Source: Streptomyces glomeratus
GTDB lineage: Bacteria; Actinomycetota; Actinomycetes; Streptomycetales; Streptomycetaceae
Direction: 5' to 3'
NCBI RefSeq assembly: GCF_021462825.1
Contig: NZ_JAKEEB010000001.1
Span: 401,636 to 465,635 of the forward strand
Length of the DNA stretch: 64,000 nt
Shown: positions 18,787 to 27,367 of the stretch, in pieces
Numbering within the stretch: position 1 is the first letter of the stretch
Layout: the number at the start of each line of letters is the position of its first letter
Position numbers and translations under genes: made by a program
Notes under the pieces: model-generated
Told to the model about the DNA's origin: nothing
The model's input: only the letters and a program-made list of their open reading frames with translations
Databases searched by the model: none

Positions 18787-19329
18787 TCAGCGGTTGACGC
18801 GCTGGCCGTCGTGGCGCCGCCGTTCCGCCTGCTCGAGTATCGACTCCGCACCCGCCACGGCTTCCCCGGCCGGCATCGCGCGGAAGACCCACGAGCGGTA
18901 CGACCAGAACCGGAACAGCGTGCCGAGGCCGATGCCGAGGAATTTGAAGATGTTGCTCTGCAACGGGCTGTCCCAGCCGAACCCGTATGTCGCCACGTAC
19001 AGCACACCGTTCTCGATCACCAGACCCGCAGCGCTGAACAGCAGGAAAAGCGTCAGCTCGCGGGTGCGGCCGCTCTTGTCCCGGTCCCGGTAGGTGAAGT
19101 AGCGGAACCCGATGTAGTTGAAGACGATCGCGACGATCGTGGCGATGACGCTCGCCCGGACCACCTGAAGGCCGGTGACGTTGCGCACGAGGTTGAACAC
19201 CAGGAGGTTGATCAGCAGCCCCGCCCCGCCGACCGCCCCGAACTTGGCGATCTCGCGCAGCAGCTGCTCGACCTGCCGGCGCACCGCGCCCCGGGGTTTG
19301 TCCTGCAGGCCCGTGGAACCACTGCCCAT
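18787..19329 (-). CDS. GtrA-family membrane protein
   Basis: 180 residues with four hydrophobic helices in a GtrA/DPMS pattern: 'FGAVGGAGLLINLLVFNLV', 'VIATIVAIVFNYIGFRYFTYRDRD', 'LTLFLLFSAAGLVIENGVLYV' and 'FKFLGIGLGTLFRFWSYRSWVF'. Such proteins help move polyprenyl-linked sugars across the membrane or support cell-surface polysaccharide synthesis. It is divergent from purK. The same neighbour order (GtrA next to purK/purE) exists in mycobacteria, so the linkage is old. No good ribosome binding site is seen at ATG 19329; the start is the first plausible one. Confidence 0.88.
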   Translation of the reverse strand: MGSGSTGLQDKPRGAVRRQVEQLLREIAKFGAVGGAGLLINLLVFNLVRNVTGLQVVRASVIATIVAIVFNYIGFRYFTYRDRDKSGRTRELTLFLLFSAAGLVIENGVLYVATYGFGWDSPLQSNIFKFLGIGLGTLFRFWSYRSWVFRAMPAGEAVAGAESILEQAERRRHDGQRVNR

Positions 19330-19533
19330 GGTGTCGCCAGCCCCCGTCGGGTCGGGTCGTATCGGTCGGTCGGACGCGGCGCCGGTCGGCAGGGCGCGCC
19401 GAGCGGTTCCGTCAACCCCGCCATGCTAACCAGCGGCCGTGGGCGGCGCCCGGGGACCACTGTATGAGGACGGAAAGAATGCCGCGGGAGGGACGGAAAC
19501 CGGCCGCCGTGGCGTGGCCGATACCCTAGGGGC

Positions 19534-20673
19534 GTGACGTTTCCGGTAGTCGGCATGGTCGGCGGGGGTCAGCTCGCTCGTATGACACACGAGGCAGGCA
19601 TCCCGCTCGGCATCAGATTCAAGCTCCTCAGTGACACCCCCCAGGACTCCGCGGCGCAGGTCGTCCATGACGTGGTCATCGGCGACTACCGCGACCTGGA
19701 GACGCTACGTGCCTTCGCGCGGGGCTGCGACGTGATCACGTTCGATCACGAGCATGTGCCCACCGAGCACCTGCGGGCCCTGGAGGCGGACGGCATCCCC
19801 GTGCGCCCCGGCCCGGACGCGCTCGTGCACGCCCAGGACAAGGGCGTGATGCGCGCGAAGCTCGACGCGATCGGGGTGCCGTGCCCACGGCACCGGATCG
19901 TCAGCGACCCGGCGGACGTGGCCGCCTTCGCCGCGGAGGGCGAGGGCTTCCCCGTCGTCCTCAAGACCGTCCGCGGCGGCTACGACGGCAAGGGCGTGTG
20001 GGTCGTACGGTCGGCCGAGGAGGCCGCCGAGCCGTTCCGGGCCGGTGTGCCCGTCCTCGCCGAGGAGAAGGTCGACTTCGTCCGGGAGCTGGCCGCCAAC
20101 GTCGTACGCTCGCCGCACGGTCAGGCCGTGGCCTACCCCGTCGTCGAGTCGCGGCAGGTCGACGGCGTCTGCGACACCGTGATCGCCCCCGCCCCCGACC
20201 TCGACGCGGAACTGGCGCTCAGGGCCGAGGAGCTGGCCCTGACGATCGCCAAGGAGCTCGGTGTCGTGGGCCATCTCGCCGTCGAGCTGTTCCAGACCCG
20301 CGACGGCCGTGTCCTCGTCAACGAGCTGGCGATGCGCCCGCACAACTCGGGCCACTGGAGCCAGGACGGCGCGATCACCTCGCAGTTCGCCAACCACGTC
20401 CGGGCCGTCCTCGACCTTCCGCTCGGCGACCCCCGCCCGCGTGCCAGGTGGACCGTCATGGTGAACGTCCTGGGCGGCGACTTCCCCGACATGTACCCCG
20501 CGTATCTGCACTGCATGGCCCGCGACCCCCAGCTGAAGATCCACATGTACGGCAAGGACGTGAAGCCCGGCCGTAAGGTCGGTCACGTCAACACCTACGG
20601 CGACGACCTCGACGACGTGCTGGAGCGCGCCCGTCACGCTGCCGGCTACCTGAGAGGGACGATCACGGAATGA
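19534..20673 (+). CDS. purK: N5-carboxyaminoimidazole ribonucleotide synthase
   Basis: 379 residues, ATP-grasp fold. It carboxylates AIR with bicarbonate and ATP to N5-CAIR in purine synthesis. Visible: '[16 protein letters not shown]', 'ITFDHEHVP', '[18 protein letters not shown]', '[21 protein letters not shown]' and '[18 protein letters not shown]'. TACCCT at 19522-19527 lies 6 bp before GTG 19534 and no ribosome binding site is present, so the message is probably leaderless. The stop overlaps purE by 4 bp (ATGA). Confidence 0.97.
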   Translation: MTFPVVGMVGGGQLARMTHEAGIPLGIRFKLLSDTPQDSAAQVVHDVVIGDYRDLETLRAFARGCDVITFDHEHVPTEHLRALEADGIPVRPGPDALVHAQDKGVMRAKLDAIGVPCPRHRIVSDPADVAAFAAEGEGFPVVLKTVRGGYDGKGVWVVRSAEEAAEPFRAGVPVLAEEKVDFVRELAANVVRSPHGQAVAYPVVESRQVDGVCDTVIAPAPDLDAELALRAEELALTIAKELGVVGHLAVELFQTRDGRVLVNELAMRPHNSGHWSQDGAITSQFANHVRAVLDLPLGDPRPRARWTVMVNVLGGDFPDMYPAYLHCMARDPQLKIHMYGKDVKPGRKVGHVNTYGDDLDDVLERARHAAGYLRGTITE

Positions 20674-21200
20674 GCCCGGTCGTAGGCATTGTCATGGGGT
20701 CGGACTCGGACTGGCCCGTCATGGAGGCCGCCGCCAAGGCCCTCGACGAGTTCGAGATCAGGTACGAGGTCGACGTCGTCTCCGCGCACCGCATGCCGCG
20801 CGAGATGATCAGCTACGGCGAGCACGCCGCGGACCGCGGTCTGAAGGTGATCATCGCGGGGGCCGGCGGCGCCGCCCATCTGCCCGGCATGCTCGCCTCC
20901 GTCACCCCGCTCCCCGTCATCGGCGTCCCCGTCCCGCTGAAGTACCTCGACGGCATGGACTCGCTGCTGTCGATCGTGCAGATGCCCGCCGGTGTGCCGG
21001 TGGCCACGGTCTCGGTGGGCGGCGCCCGCAACGCCGGCCTGCTCGCGGCCCGTATCCTCGCCGCCCACGACGAGGAACTCCTCGGCAGGATGCGCGACTT
21101 CCAGCACGACCTCAACGACCAGGCCACCGAGAAGGGCAAGCGGCTGCGCGCCAAGGTCGACGGCGCGGCCGGCGGCTTCGGCTTCGGCTCGGGGAAGTGA
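20670..21200 (+). CDS. purE: N5-carboxyaminoimidazole ribonucleotide mutase
   Basis: 176 residues. Class I PurE, which moves the carboxylate of N5-CAIR to C4 to make CAIR. It has '[16 protein letters not shown]', the His-containing 'SAHRMPREM', '[16 protein letters not shown]' and '[28 protein letters not shown]'. The C-terminus is slightly extended and Gly/Lys-rich. ATG 20670 overlaps the purK stop, and a GTGA overlap joins it to the dipeptidase, so the three genes form one operon. Confidence 0.97.
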   Translation: MSPVVGIVMGSDSDWPVMEAAAKALDEFEIRYEVDVVSAHRMPREMISYGEHAADRGLKVIIAGAGGAAHLPGMLASVTPLPVIGVPVPLKYLDGMDSLLSIVQMPAGVPVATVSVGGARNAGLLAARILAAHDEELLGRMRDFQHDLNDQATEKGKRLRAKVDGAAGGFGFGSGK

Positions 21201-22384
21201 CCGCGATGAGCTCGGTGGAGGCAGCCCGGGAGCTCCTGCGCGCGTTCCCGGTCGTCGACGGTCACAACGACCTGCCCTGGGCCCTGCGCCAGCAGGTCCG
21301 CTACGACCTCGACGCCCGTGACATCGCCACGCACCAGAACGCCCATCTGCACACCGACATCCCGCGGCTGCGCGAGGGCGGCGTCGGTGCGCAGTACTGG
21401 TCGGTGTACGTCCGCGCCGACCTGCCCGACCCGGTGCCCGCGACCCTGGAGCAGATCGACTGCGTCCGTCAGTTGCTCGCCCGTCACCCGGCGGACCTGC
21501 GCCAGGCGCTGACCGCCGCCGACATGGAGGCGGCGCGCGCGGAGGGCCGGATCGCCTCCCTGATGGGCGCGGAGGGCGGCCACTCCATCGCGAACTCCCT
21601 CGGCACCCTGCGCGGTCTGTACCGGCTGGGCGTGCGCTATATGACGCTCACCCACAACGACAACGTGGCATGGGCGGACTCGGCGACGGACGAGCCGGGC
21701 GTCGGCGGCCTGTCGGCCTTCGGCCGCGAGGTCGTCCGGGAGATGAACCGCCTCGGCATGCTCGTCGACCTCTCGCATGTCGCCGCCACGACCATGCGGG
21801 ACGCGCTGGACACCACCGACGCCCCGGTGATCTTCTCCCACTCCTCCGCCCGCGCGGTGTGCGACCACCCGCGCAACATCCCCGACGACGTCCTCGAACG
21901 CCTCCCCGCGAACGGCGGCGTGGCGATGGTGACGTTCGTCCCGAAGTTCGTCCTCCAGGCGGCCGTCGACTGGACGGCCGCGGCGGACGACAACATGCGC
22001 GCGCACGGCTTCCACCACCTCGACACCACCGCCGAGGCCATGAAGGTGCACCGCGCCTTCGAGGAGCGCAACCCCCGCCCGGTCGCCACGGTAGCGACGG
22101 TCGCCGACCATCTGGACCACATGCGCGAGGCGGCGGGCATCGACCACCTCGGCATCGGCGGCGACTACGACGGCACCGCGTTCACACCGGACGGTCTCGA
22201 CGACGTCTCCGGGTACCCCAACCTGATAGCGGAGCTGCTGGACCGAGGCTGGTCGGCCTCCGACCTGGCCAAGCTGACCTGGCAGAACGCCGTGCGGGTG
22301 CTGGGCGCGGCCGAGGACGTGGCCCGCGACCTCCAGGGGCAAAGGGGCCCGTCGAACGCGACGCTGGAGCAGCTGGACGGCTGA
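21197..22384 (+). CDS. Membrane dipeptidase-type (M19) dipeptidase
   Basis: 395 residues from GTG 21197 (overlapping the purE stop), or 392 from ATG 21206. M19 metallodipeptidase: binuclear zinc ligands in '[11 protein letters not shown]', Glu in '[12 protein letters not shown]', '[17 protein letters not shown]' and 'GIGGDYDG'. It hydrolyses dipeptides. From memory the S. coelicolor protein at this locus (Sco3058) was studied as the closest bacterial relative of human renal dipeptidase and takes L-Xaa-D-Xaa as well as L,L peptides; that this protein shares the specificity is inference. Coupling to purE is positional and has no obvious metabolic reason. Confidence 0.92.
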   Translation: MTAMSSVEAARELLRAFPVVDGHNDLPWALRQQVRYDLDARDIATHQNAHLHTDIPRLREGGVGAQYWSVYVRADLPDPVPATLEQIDCVRQLLARHPADLRQALTAADMEAARAEGRIASLMGAEGGHSIANSLGTLRGLYRLGVRYMTLTHNDNVAWADSATDEPGVGGLSAFGREVVREMNRLGMLVDLSHVAATTMRDALDTTDAPVIFSHSSARAVCDHPRNIPDDVLERLPANGGVAMVTFVPKFVLQAAVDWTAAADDNMRAHGFHHLDTTAEAMKVHRAFEERNPRPVATVATVADHLDHMREAAGIDHLGIGGDYDGTAFTPDGLDDVSGYPNLIAELLDRGWSASDLAKLTWQNAVRVLGAAEDVARDLQGQRGPSNATLEQLDG

Positions 22385-22386
22385 CT

Positions 22387-22417
22387 CGAGGGGCGCCGCC
22401 CGCTGCGGCGCCCCTCG
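22387..22417. terminator. Hairpin between convergent dipeptidase and CbrC-like genes
   Basis: A perfect 13-bp stem, CGAGGGGCGCCGC (22387-22399) with its complement at 22405-22417, and a 5-nt loop. It starts 3 bp past the dipeptidase stop and can serve both converging transcripts. Confidence 0.85.
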
Positions 22418-22424
22418 CCGTCCG

Positions 22425-22943
22425 TCAGGTGAAATCCGCGTACGCCACATGCTGCGCGCAGCTGCGGCAGCGGAACAGATACGCGGTGGGCTGGCCGTCG
22501 GCGTCCAGGGACGCGAAGAACGTCTCGCCCAGGGTCTCCCGAAGGCTCTGCGCGGCCTCCGGATGGTCCGCCAGCTCCTTGGCGCCCGCGCGCCCCAGAT
22601 ACTCCGCCGCGTCCCCGCAGTGCGTCAGCCAGCGCTCCTGCTGCCAGCCGGAGAAGCCCGGCGTGCACCGTTCGACGGTACGCACCACCGACTTCGGGGC
22701 CTCGCCCGTCACCTCGGTGAACTGCGCCCCGAAGCGCTCCGCCGCGCTGCCGTCCGCGATGCACCACGGGCACAGCTCGGCGCGGACGTCCGCCACCGCG
22801 TACACGGGTCCCACGTACACGTATCCCCGCCGCAGCCCGCAGCACAGGCACTCCGTGTCCGCCGCGACCACCGAGCCGGTGGCCAGGGGGTCCGGATGGT
22901 ACGGAAAGGACGGCAGCTCCGCCGTCGTCGCCGGATCGCTCAT
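22425..22943 (-). CDS. CbrC-family (UPF0167) protein
   Basis: 172 residues from ATG 22943 (GGTGGGG upstream; longer in-frame starts lack a site). The family pattern is 'FPYHPDPLATGSV...CLCCG', 'GYVYVGPVYA', 'LCPWCIADGSAAERF', 'GFSGWQQERWLTHCGDAAEYLG' and a final 'YLFRCRSCAQHVAYADFT'. The CxxC pairs (CLCC, CPWC, CRSC) suggest zinc binding. CbrC in E. coli has been linked to colicin sensitivity, but no biochemical role is known. The gene is a single transcript between two hairpins. Confidence 0.85.
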   Translation of the reverse strand: MSDPATTAELPSFPYHPDPLATGSVVAADTECLCCGLRRGYVYVGPVYAVADVRAELCPWCIADGSAAERFGAQFTEVTGEAPKSVVRTVERCTPGFSGWQQERWLTHCGDAAEYLGRAGAKELADHPEAAQSLRETLGETFFASLDADGQPTAYLFRCRSCAQHVAYADFT

Positions 22944-22969
22944 GTCCCCACCCTGCCGTACGAAGGAAA

Positions 22970-22991
22970 GGGGCACCCCGCAGGGTGCCCC
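22970..22991 (-). terminator. Terminator of the acyl-CoA dehydrogenase gene
   Basis: Perfect 9-bp stem GGGGCACCC/GGGTGCCCC (22970-22978, 22983-22991) with a 4-nt loop, 50 bp past the minus-strand dehydrogenase stop. Confidence 0.75.
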
Positions 22992-23040
22992 GGAAACCAC
23001 CGCGCGTTGCCGCGACAGACCGCGTGCAACGGGTGGCGCA

Positions 23041-24198
23041 CTACGGCAGGTTGCGCGCCATGACGATGCGCTGGACCTGGTTCGTGCCCTCGTAGATCTG
23101 GGTGATCTTGGCGTCGCGCATCATGCGCTCGACCGGGTAGTCACGGGTGTAGCCGTACCCGCCGAGCAGCTGGACGGCGTCCGTGGTGACCTCCATCGCC
23201 ACGTCCGAGGCGAAGCACTTGGCGGCGGCCCCCTGGAAGGTGAGGTCGCTGTCGCCGCGCTCGGACTTGGCGGCGGCCGCGTAGGTGAGCTGGCGGGCCG
23301 CTTCGATCTTCATCGCCATGTCGGCGAGCATGAACTGGATGCCCTGGAAGTCGGCGATCGGCTTGCCGAACTGCTTGCGCTCCTTGACATAGCCCTTGGC
23401 GTAGTCGAAGGCGCCCTGGGCGACACCGAGGGCCTGGGCGGCGATGGTGATGCGGGTGTGGTCCAGGGTGCGCATCGCCGTGGCGAAGCCGGTGCCCTCC
23501 TCGCCGATCATGCGGTCGGCCGGAATGCGGACGTTGTCGAAGTAGACCTCACGGGTGGGGGAGCCCTTGATGCCGAGCTTCTTCTCCGGCGCGCCGAAGG
23601 AGACGCCCTCGTCCGACTTCTCGACGACGAAGGCGGAAATCCCCTTGGAGCGCTTGTCGGGATCGGTCACCGCCATGACCGTGTAGTACTCGGAGACACC
23701 CGCGTTGGTGATCCAGCGCTTCACGCCGTTGAGCACCCAGTGGTCGCCGTCGCGCACGGCCCGCGTCTTCATGCCGGCCGCGTCGGAGCCCGCCTCCGGC
23801 TCGGACAGGCAGTACGAGAACATCCCGTCACCCGCGGCCAGCGGCCCCAGGTACTTCTTCTTCAGCTCCTCGGAGCCCGAGAGGATCACAGGAAGGGAGC
23901 CGAGCTTGTTCACGGCCGGAATCAGGGAGGAGGACACGCACACGCGGGCCACCTCCTCGATCACGATGACCGTGGCGAGCGCGTCCGCGCCCGCACCGCC
24001 GAACTCCTCGGGCACGTGGACCGCGTGCAGATCGTTGGCGACGAGGGCCTCCAGCGCCTCCTGCGGGAAGCGGGCCTCCTCGTCCACCGCGGCGGCGTAC
24101 GGCGAGATCTTCGCCTCGGCCAGCGAGCGGATGGCGTCGCGGAGCATGTCGTGCTCCTCGGACGGGCGGTACAGGTCGAAGTCAGCCGATCCGGCCAA
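23041..24198 (-). CDS. Acyl-CoA dehydrogenase (FadE25-like)
   Basis: 385 residues, FAD flavoenzyme that makes the alpha-beta double bond in acyl-CoA. Signatures: 'CLSEPEAGSDAAGMKT', 'WITNAGVSEYYTVMAV', 'KKLGIKGSPTREVYFDNVRIP', 'RKQFGKPIADFQGIQFMLADMAM' and 'QLLGGYGYTRDYPVERMMRDAKITQIYEGTNQ', with catalytic Glu370. TTG 24198 is used as start: GGAGCGTGAG lies 8-14 nt upstream and the family N-terminus aligns. The gene next to purE/purK in mycobacteria (fadE25) is the same kind. Substrate is unknown, probably a short or branched acyl-CoA. Confidence 0.94.
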   Translation of the reverse strand: MAGSADFDLYRPSEEHDMLRDAIRSLAEAKISPYAAAVDEEARFPQEALEALVANDLHAVHVPEEFGGAGADALATVIVIEEVARVCVSSSLIPAVNKLGSLPVILSGSEELKKKYLGPLAAGDGMFSYCLSEPEAGSDAAGMKTRAVRDGDHWVLNGVKRWITNAGVSEYYTVMAVTDPDKRSKGISAFVVEKSDEGVSFGAPEKKLGIKGSPTREVYFDNVRIPADRMIGEEGTGFATAMRTLDHTRITIAAQALGVAQGAFDYAKGYVKERKQFGKPIADFQGIQFMLADMAMKIEAARQLTYAAAAKSERGDSDLTFQGAAAKCFASDVAMEVTTDAVQLLGGYGYTRDYPVERMMRDAKITQIYEGTNQVQRIVMARNLP

Positions 24199-24235
24199 GG
24201 TGTCTCACGCTCCAAAGACGCTGTGCTGACGCTAA

Positions 24236-24249
24236 TTACCGTTAAGTAA
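24236..24249. promoter_or_regulatory. AT-rich dyad between acyl-CoA dehydrogenase and ugd
   Basis: TTAC-CGTTAA-GTAA at 24236-24249 sits in an unusually AT-rich patch 40 bp upstream of the dehydrogenase start and inside the 174-bp divergent region. The partial symmetry suggests an operator, for instance for a TetR-type fatty-acid regulator, but the regulator is unknown. Confidence 0.35.
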
Positions 24250-24372
24250 CCCAAATTTTAGGGGTACGCCCACCCGAGTGATACGTGAGCTTGGCGACAG
24301 CGGGAAACCTGCCCGCCGAAGGGCCCCGCTATGCTCGGGCACCGATTCACCGCCGCATTTCCTGGAGCACCC

Positions 24373-25716
24373 ATGAGCCTCAAGATCACCGTGATCGGCA
24401 CCGGCTATCTCGGCGCCACGCACGCCGCGGCCATGGCCGAGCTCGGGTTCGAGGTACTGGGTCTCGATGTCGTCCCCGAGAAGATCGAGATGCTCCAGCG
24501 GGGCGAGGTCCCCATGTACGAGCCGGGACTCGAGGAGCTGCTGCGCAAGCATGTGGCGGGTATCGAGGGATCCAGCGGCCGGCTGCGCTTCACCCTGGAC
24601 TGGGCCGAGCTGGCCGAGTTCGGCGACATCCACTTCGTCTGTGTGAACACCCCGCAGAAGCACGGCGAGTACGCCTGCGACATGTCGTACGTCGATGCCG
24701 CGATCGCCTCTCTCGCGCCGCATCTGAGGGCCCCGGCCCTGGTCGTCGGCAAGTCGACCGTGCCGGTGGGATCCGCGGACCGCCTGGCCGCCTACCTCGC
24801 CGCACACGCGCCCGCCGGCGAGGACGCCGAGCTGGCCTGGAACCCGGAGTTCCTGCGGGAGGGCTTCGCCGTCCAGGACACGCTGCACCCCGACCGGATC
24901 GTGGTCGGCGTGCGCAGCGAGCGTGCCGAGAAGCTGCTGCGCGAGGTGTACGCGACGCCCATCACCGAGGGCTCGCCCTTCGTGGTCACCGACTTCCCCA
25001 CCGCCGAGCTGGTGAAGACCTCCGCGAACTCCTTCCTCGCCACCAAGATCTCCTTCATCAACGCGATGGCGGAGGTCTGCGAGGCCGCGGGCGGCGATGT
25101 GGCCAAGCTGGCGGAGGCCATCGGACACGACGACCGGATCGGCAAGAAGTTCCTGCGGGCCGGGATCGGCTTCGGCGGCGGCTGTCTGCCCAAGGACATC
25201 CGGGCGTTCATGGCGCGCGCGGGCGAGCTGGGCGCCGACCAGGCGCTGACCTTCCTGCGCGAGATCGACTCCATCAACATGCGCCGCCGCGGCCAGATGG
25301 TCGAGATGGCGCGCGAGGCGCTCGGCGGCGGCTCGTTCCTCGGCAAGCGGGTCGCGGTGCTCGGCGCCACCTTCAAGCCGGACTCCGACGACGTGCGCGA
25401 CTCGCCGGCGCTGAACGTCGCCGGGCAGATCCACCTCCAGGGCGGCCAGGTCACGGTCTACGACCCCAAGGGCATGGAGAACGCCCGCCGGCTCTTCCCG
25501 ACCCTGGGGTACGCCGGCTCCGCGCTGGAGGCGGTCCGGGGCGCCGATGTCGTGCTGCACCTGACGGAGTGGCGCGAGTTCCGCGAGCTGGACCCGGCCG
25601 AGCTCGGCGCGGAGGCGAGCTCCCGGGTGCTCCTCGACGGCCGCAACGCACTCGACCCCGAGCTGTGGCGCCGGGCGGGGTGGACCTACCGCGCGATGGG
25701 CCGCCCGACGGCGTAG
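24373..25716 (+). CDS. ugd: UDP-glucose 6-dehydrogenase
   Basis: 447 residues. Oxidises UDP-glucose (or another UDP-hexose) to the uronate with two NAD+. Rossmann motif 'VIGTGYLG' at 7-14, 'FVCVNTPQ', 'ELVKTSANSFLATKISFINAMAEVCE', and catalytic Cys271 in 'GFGGGCLPKD'. The C-terminal domain has 'VLGATFKPDSDDVRDSPAL'. ATG 24373 is chosen because CTGGAG stands 6 nt upstream, and the family begins here; 14 codons of extra frame upstream are not conserved. UDP-glucuronate would feed envelope polymers made by the gene group further right. Confidence 0.95.
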   Translation: MSLKITVIGTGYLGATHAAAMAELGFEVLGLDVVPEKIEMLQRGEVPMYEPGLEELLRKHVAGIEGSSGRLRFTLDWAELAEFGDIHFVCVNTPQKHGEYACDMSYVDAAIASLAPHLRAPALVVGKSTVPVGSADRLAAYLAAHAPAGEDAELAWNPEFLREGFAVQDTLHPDRIVVGVRSERAEKLLREVYATPITEGSPFVVTDFPTAELVKTSANSFLATKISFINAMAEVCEAAGGDVAKLAEAIGHDDRIGKKFLRAGIGFGGGCLPKDIRAFMARAGELGADQALTFLREIDSINMRRRGQMVEMAREALGGGSFLGKRVAVLGATFKPDSDDVRDSPALNVAGQIHLQGGQVTVYDPKGMENARRLFPTLGYAGSALEAVRGADVVLHLTEWREFRELDPAELGAEASSRVLLDGRNALDPELWRRAGWTYRAMGRPTA

Positions 25717-25736
25717 AAAGCAGACGGAAGCAGGGT

Positions 25737-25777
25737 GACGCCGGTCCGGCCGAGGCTCAGTCGGCCGGACCGGCGTC
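25737..25777. terminator. Terminator after ugd
   Basis: Perfect 17-bp stem (25737-25753 with 25761-25777; GACGCCGGTCCGGCCGA) with a 7-nt loop, followed by CTGTTTGC. It separates ugd from the convergent CGNR gene. Confidence 0.9.
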
Positions 25778-25844
25778 CTGTTTGCATTCTGCCCCACCGC
25801 CCCGGCGCACGAGCGGCTCGGGCGCAACCCTGTGAGTCGCACGC

Positions 25845-26345
25845 CTACTTCGCCCGGTATCGCCGCATTTTCGCGCGCGCCCCGCACACCGACATCGAGC
25901 ACCAGCGGCCCTTTCCGGCCGGGCTGCGGTCGTAGTACGCCCAGTGGCAGTCGGGCAGTTCGCACGCCTTGAGGCGCAGCCAGGTACCGGCCGTGAGCGC
26001 CTCGGCGACGGCCGCCGCCACCCGGGAGAGCAGGGCGCCCCCGTCGGCCGGGGCGAGGGACGCCGAGCCGTCCCGCTCGTCGACGGCCACCAGCAGGGGA
26101 GCCCGCGCAAGCAGCGCGCCCAGGGGGGTCACCTCGCGGTGCGGGGGGTGGCCGGCGTGGGCCAGGCAGACCGCGCGCAGCGACTCCCGCAGCTCCCGCA
26201 TGTCCGCCAGATCCGCTTCCGTGACGCCGAACTCGGCGCGGCCCTCGGGTGTGTCCAGGCGGTCCTCGCCGGACTCCAGGTCCACGGTGTTGACCAGGGC
26301 CTCCACCAGGGCGAGCGCGCCGGGCGCGGGGGCTCTGTCCGTCAT
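25845..26345 (-). CDS. CGNR zinc-finger (ABATE-domain) regulator
   Basis: 166 residues: an alpha-helical ABATE-like N-terminal domain ('LVEALVNTVDLESGEDRLDTPEG'), then the C-terminal CGNR finger. The zinc cysteines are in 'CELPDCHWAYYD' and 'RWCSMSVCGARAKMRRYRAK'. The usual CGNR tetrad reads CGAR here, an Asn to Ala change. Such proteins are putative stress-linked transcription regulators. A divergent pair of glyoxalase-fold genes lies 168 bp away, across a block of GTTACC/GGTAAC repeats that may be its binding sites. Confidence 0.85.
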   Translation of the reverse strand: MTDRAPAPGALALVEALVNTVDLESGEDRLDTPEGRAEFGVTEADLADMRELRESLRAVCLAHAGHPPHREVTPLGALLARAPLLVAVDERDGSASLAPADGGALLSRVAAAVAEALTAGTWLRLKACELPDCHWAYYDRSPAGKGRWCSMSVCGARAKMRRYRAK

Positions 26346-26390
26346 CTCCGGGACCTCTGTGACCTCTGCGTCCTGCGTGACCTCATGCCC

Positions 26391-26482
26391 GCGACGCTAC
26401 CTTTCCGTATTTCCCTTGCGACGTTACCTCCAGTGGGCAAGCATGGGGTAACGGTTACCGGTTGAACGGCTTTACTGGTAAC
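26391..26482. promoter_or_regulatory. Cluster of GTTACC/GGTAAC elements between regulator and VOC genes
   Basis: GTTACC at 26423-26428 pairs with GGTAAC at 26447-26452 (18 bp apart). A second GTTACC at 26454-26459 pairs with GGTAAC at 26477-26482 (17 bp apart). The inner two form GGTAACGGTTACC. A 12-bp direct repeat GCGACG(C/T)TACCT occurs at 26391 and 26418. The pattern looks like cooperative binding sites in the regulator-VOC intergenic region. Confidence 0.5.
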
Positions 26483-26513
26483 TCAAGAGAACTCGGACTT
26501 CGAGGAGGAAGTC

Positions 26514-26873
26514 ATGGCGCTCGCCAAGCTGGACGTCGTCGTCCTGGACTGCCCCGACCCGCGCGTCCTCGCCGGTTTCTACGCCGAGGTGCTCGGCGGC
26601 ACGGTGGAGGGCGACGGCGACTGGGTGGATCTGAAGCTGCCCGGTGGCCGGTCGCTGGCATTCCAGGCCGCGCCCGGGCACGTACCGCCGAAGTGGCCGT
26701 CCCCCGACGACTCCCAGCAGTTCCACCTGGACCTCGTGGTCGACGACCTGGACTCCGCGGAGCGGGGCGTGCTCGCGCTGGGCGCCCGGCCGCTGGACGC
26801 GGAGGACCGCACACGCACCTTCCGTGTTTACGCGGACCCTGCTGGGCACCCGTTCTGCCTCTGCGCCTGCTGA
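26514..26873 (+). CDS. VOC-family (glyoxalase/bleomycin-resistance fold) protein, copy 1
   Basis: 119 residues from ATG 26514 with GAGGAGG upstream. It has the glyoxalase-like layout: 'VVVLDCPDPRVLAGFYAEVLGG', 'GDWVDLKLPGGRSLAFQ', 'HLDLVVDDLDSAERGVLALGARPL' and 'FRVYADPAGHPFCLC'. Family members of this small type often lack known substrates. It is followed after 40 bp by a paralogue on the same strand. Confidence 0.85.
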   Translation: MALAKLDVVVLDCPDPRVLAGFYAEVLGGTVEGDGDWVDLKLPGGRSLAFQAAPGHVPPKWPSPDDSQQFHLDLVVDDLDSAERGVLALGARPLDAEDRTRTFRVYADPAGHPFCLCAC

Positions 26874-26913
26874 CCCGGGCGCCGGCCCGTCAAGCCCGTC
26901 GAGGAGGCACCCC

Positions 26914-27318
26914 GTGGCACAGCCCGTCGCCCGTATGCGGTCCGTAGTCCTGGACTGCCCGGATCCCCGCGCGCTCGCCGAGTTCTACGCGCAGGTGCTG
27001 GGCGGCACGGTGGAGGGGGAAGGCGACTGGGTCGATCTGCATGTGCCCGGCAGTCACAAGCTCGCCTTCCAGCGCGCGCCCGGGCACAAGCCGCCCGAGT
27101 GGCCCCGGGACGACGCCGACTCCCAGCAGTTGCACCTGGACCTGGACGTGGGCGACACCGTGGAGGCGATCGAGGCCGCCGAGGAGAAGGTGCTCGCCCT
27201 CGGCGCCCGGCCGCTGGATGTGAACGATCTGAACGGCAAGCGGGACTTCCGGGTGTACGCGGATCCGGCGGGGCACCCGTTCTGCCTGTGCCGGGTCGAG
27301 CGCACGGCGGCCGTGTGA
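26914..27318 (+). CDS. VOC-family protein, copy 2
   Basis: 134 residues from GTG 26914, chosen because GAGGAGG lies 6 nt upstream; the frame is open further left only as a shadow of copy 1. It closely matches copy 1: 'VVLDCPDPRALAEFYAQVLGG', 'GDWVDLHVPGSHKLAFQRAPGHKPPEWP', 'FRVYADPAGHPFCLCRVE'. It carries an insert 'NDLNGKRD' in the last strand loop. The pair clearly arose by tandem duplication. Possible detoxification or resistance role, unproven. Confidence 0.85.
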   Translation: MAQPVARMRSVVLDCPDPRALAEFYAQVLGGTVEGEGDWVDLHVPGSHKLAFQRAPGHKPPEWPRDDADSQQLHLDLDVGDTVEAIEAAEEKVLALGARPLDVNDLNGKRDFRVYADPAGHPFCLCRVERTAAV

Positions 27319-27321
27319 ACG

Positions 27322-27358
27322 CGAGGGGCCCCGCCGATCCGCTCGGCGGGGCCCCTCG
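27322..27358. terminator. Terminator between VOC genes and first LCP gene
   Basis: Perfect 16-bp stem CGAGGGGCCCCGCCGA (27322-27337) with its complement 27343-27358 and a 5-nt loop, between converging genes. Confidence 0.9.
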
Positions 27359-27367
27359 GCGGACGGC

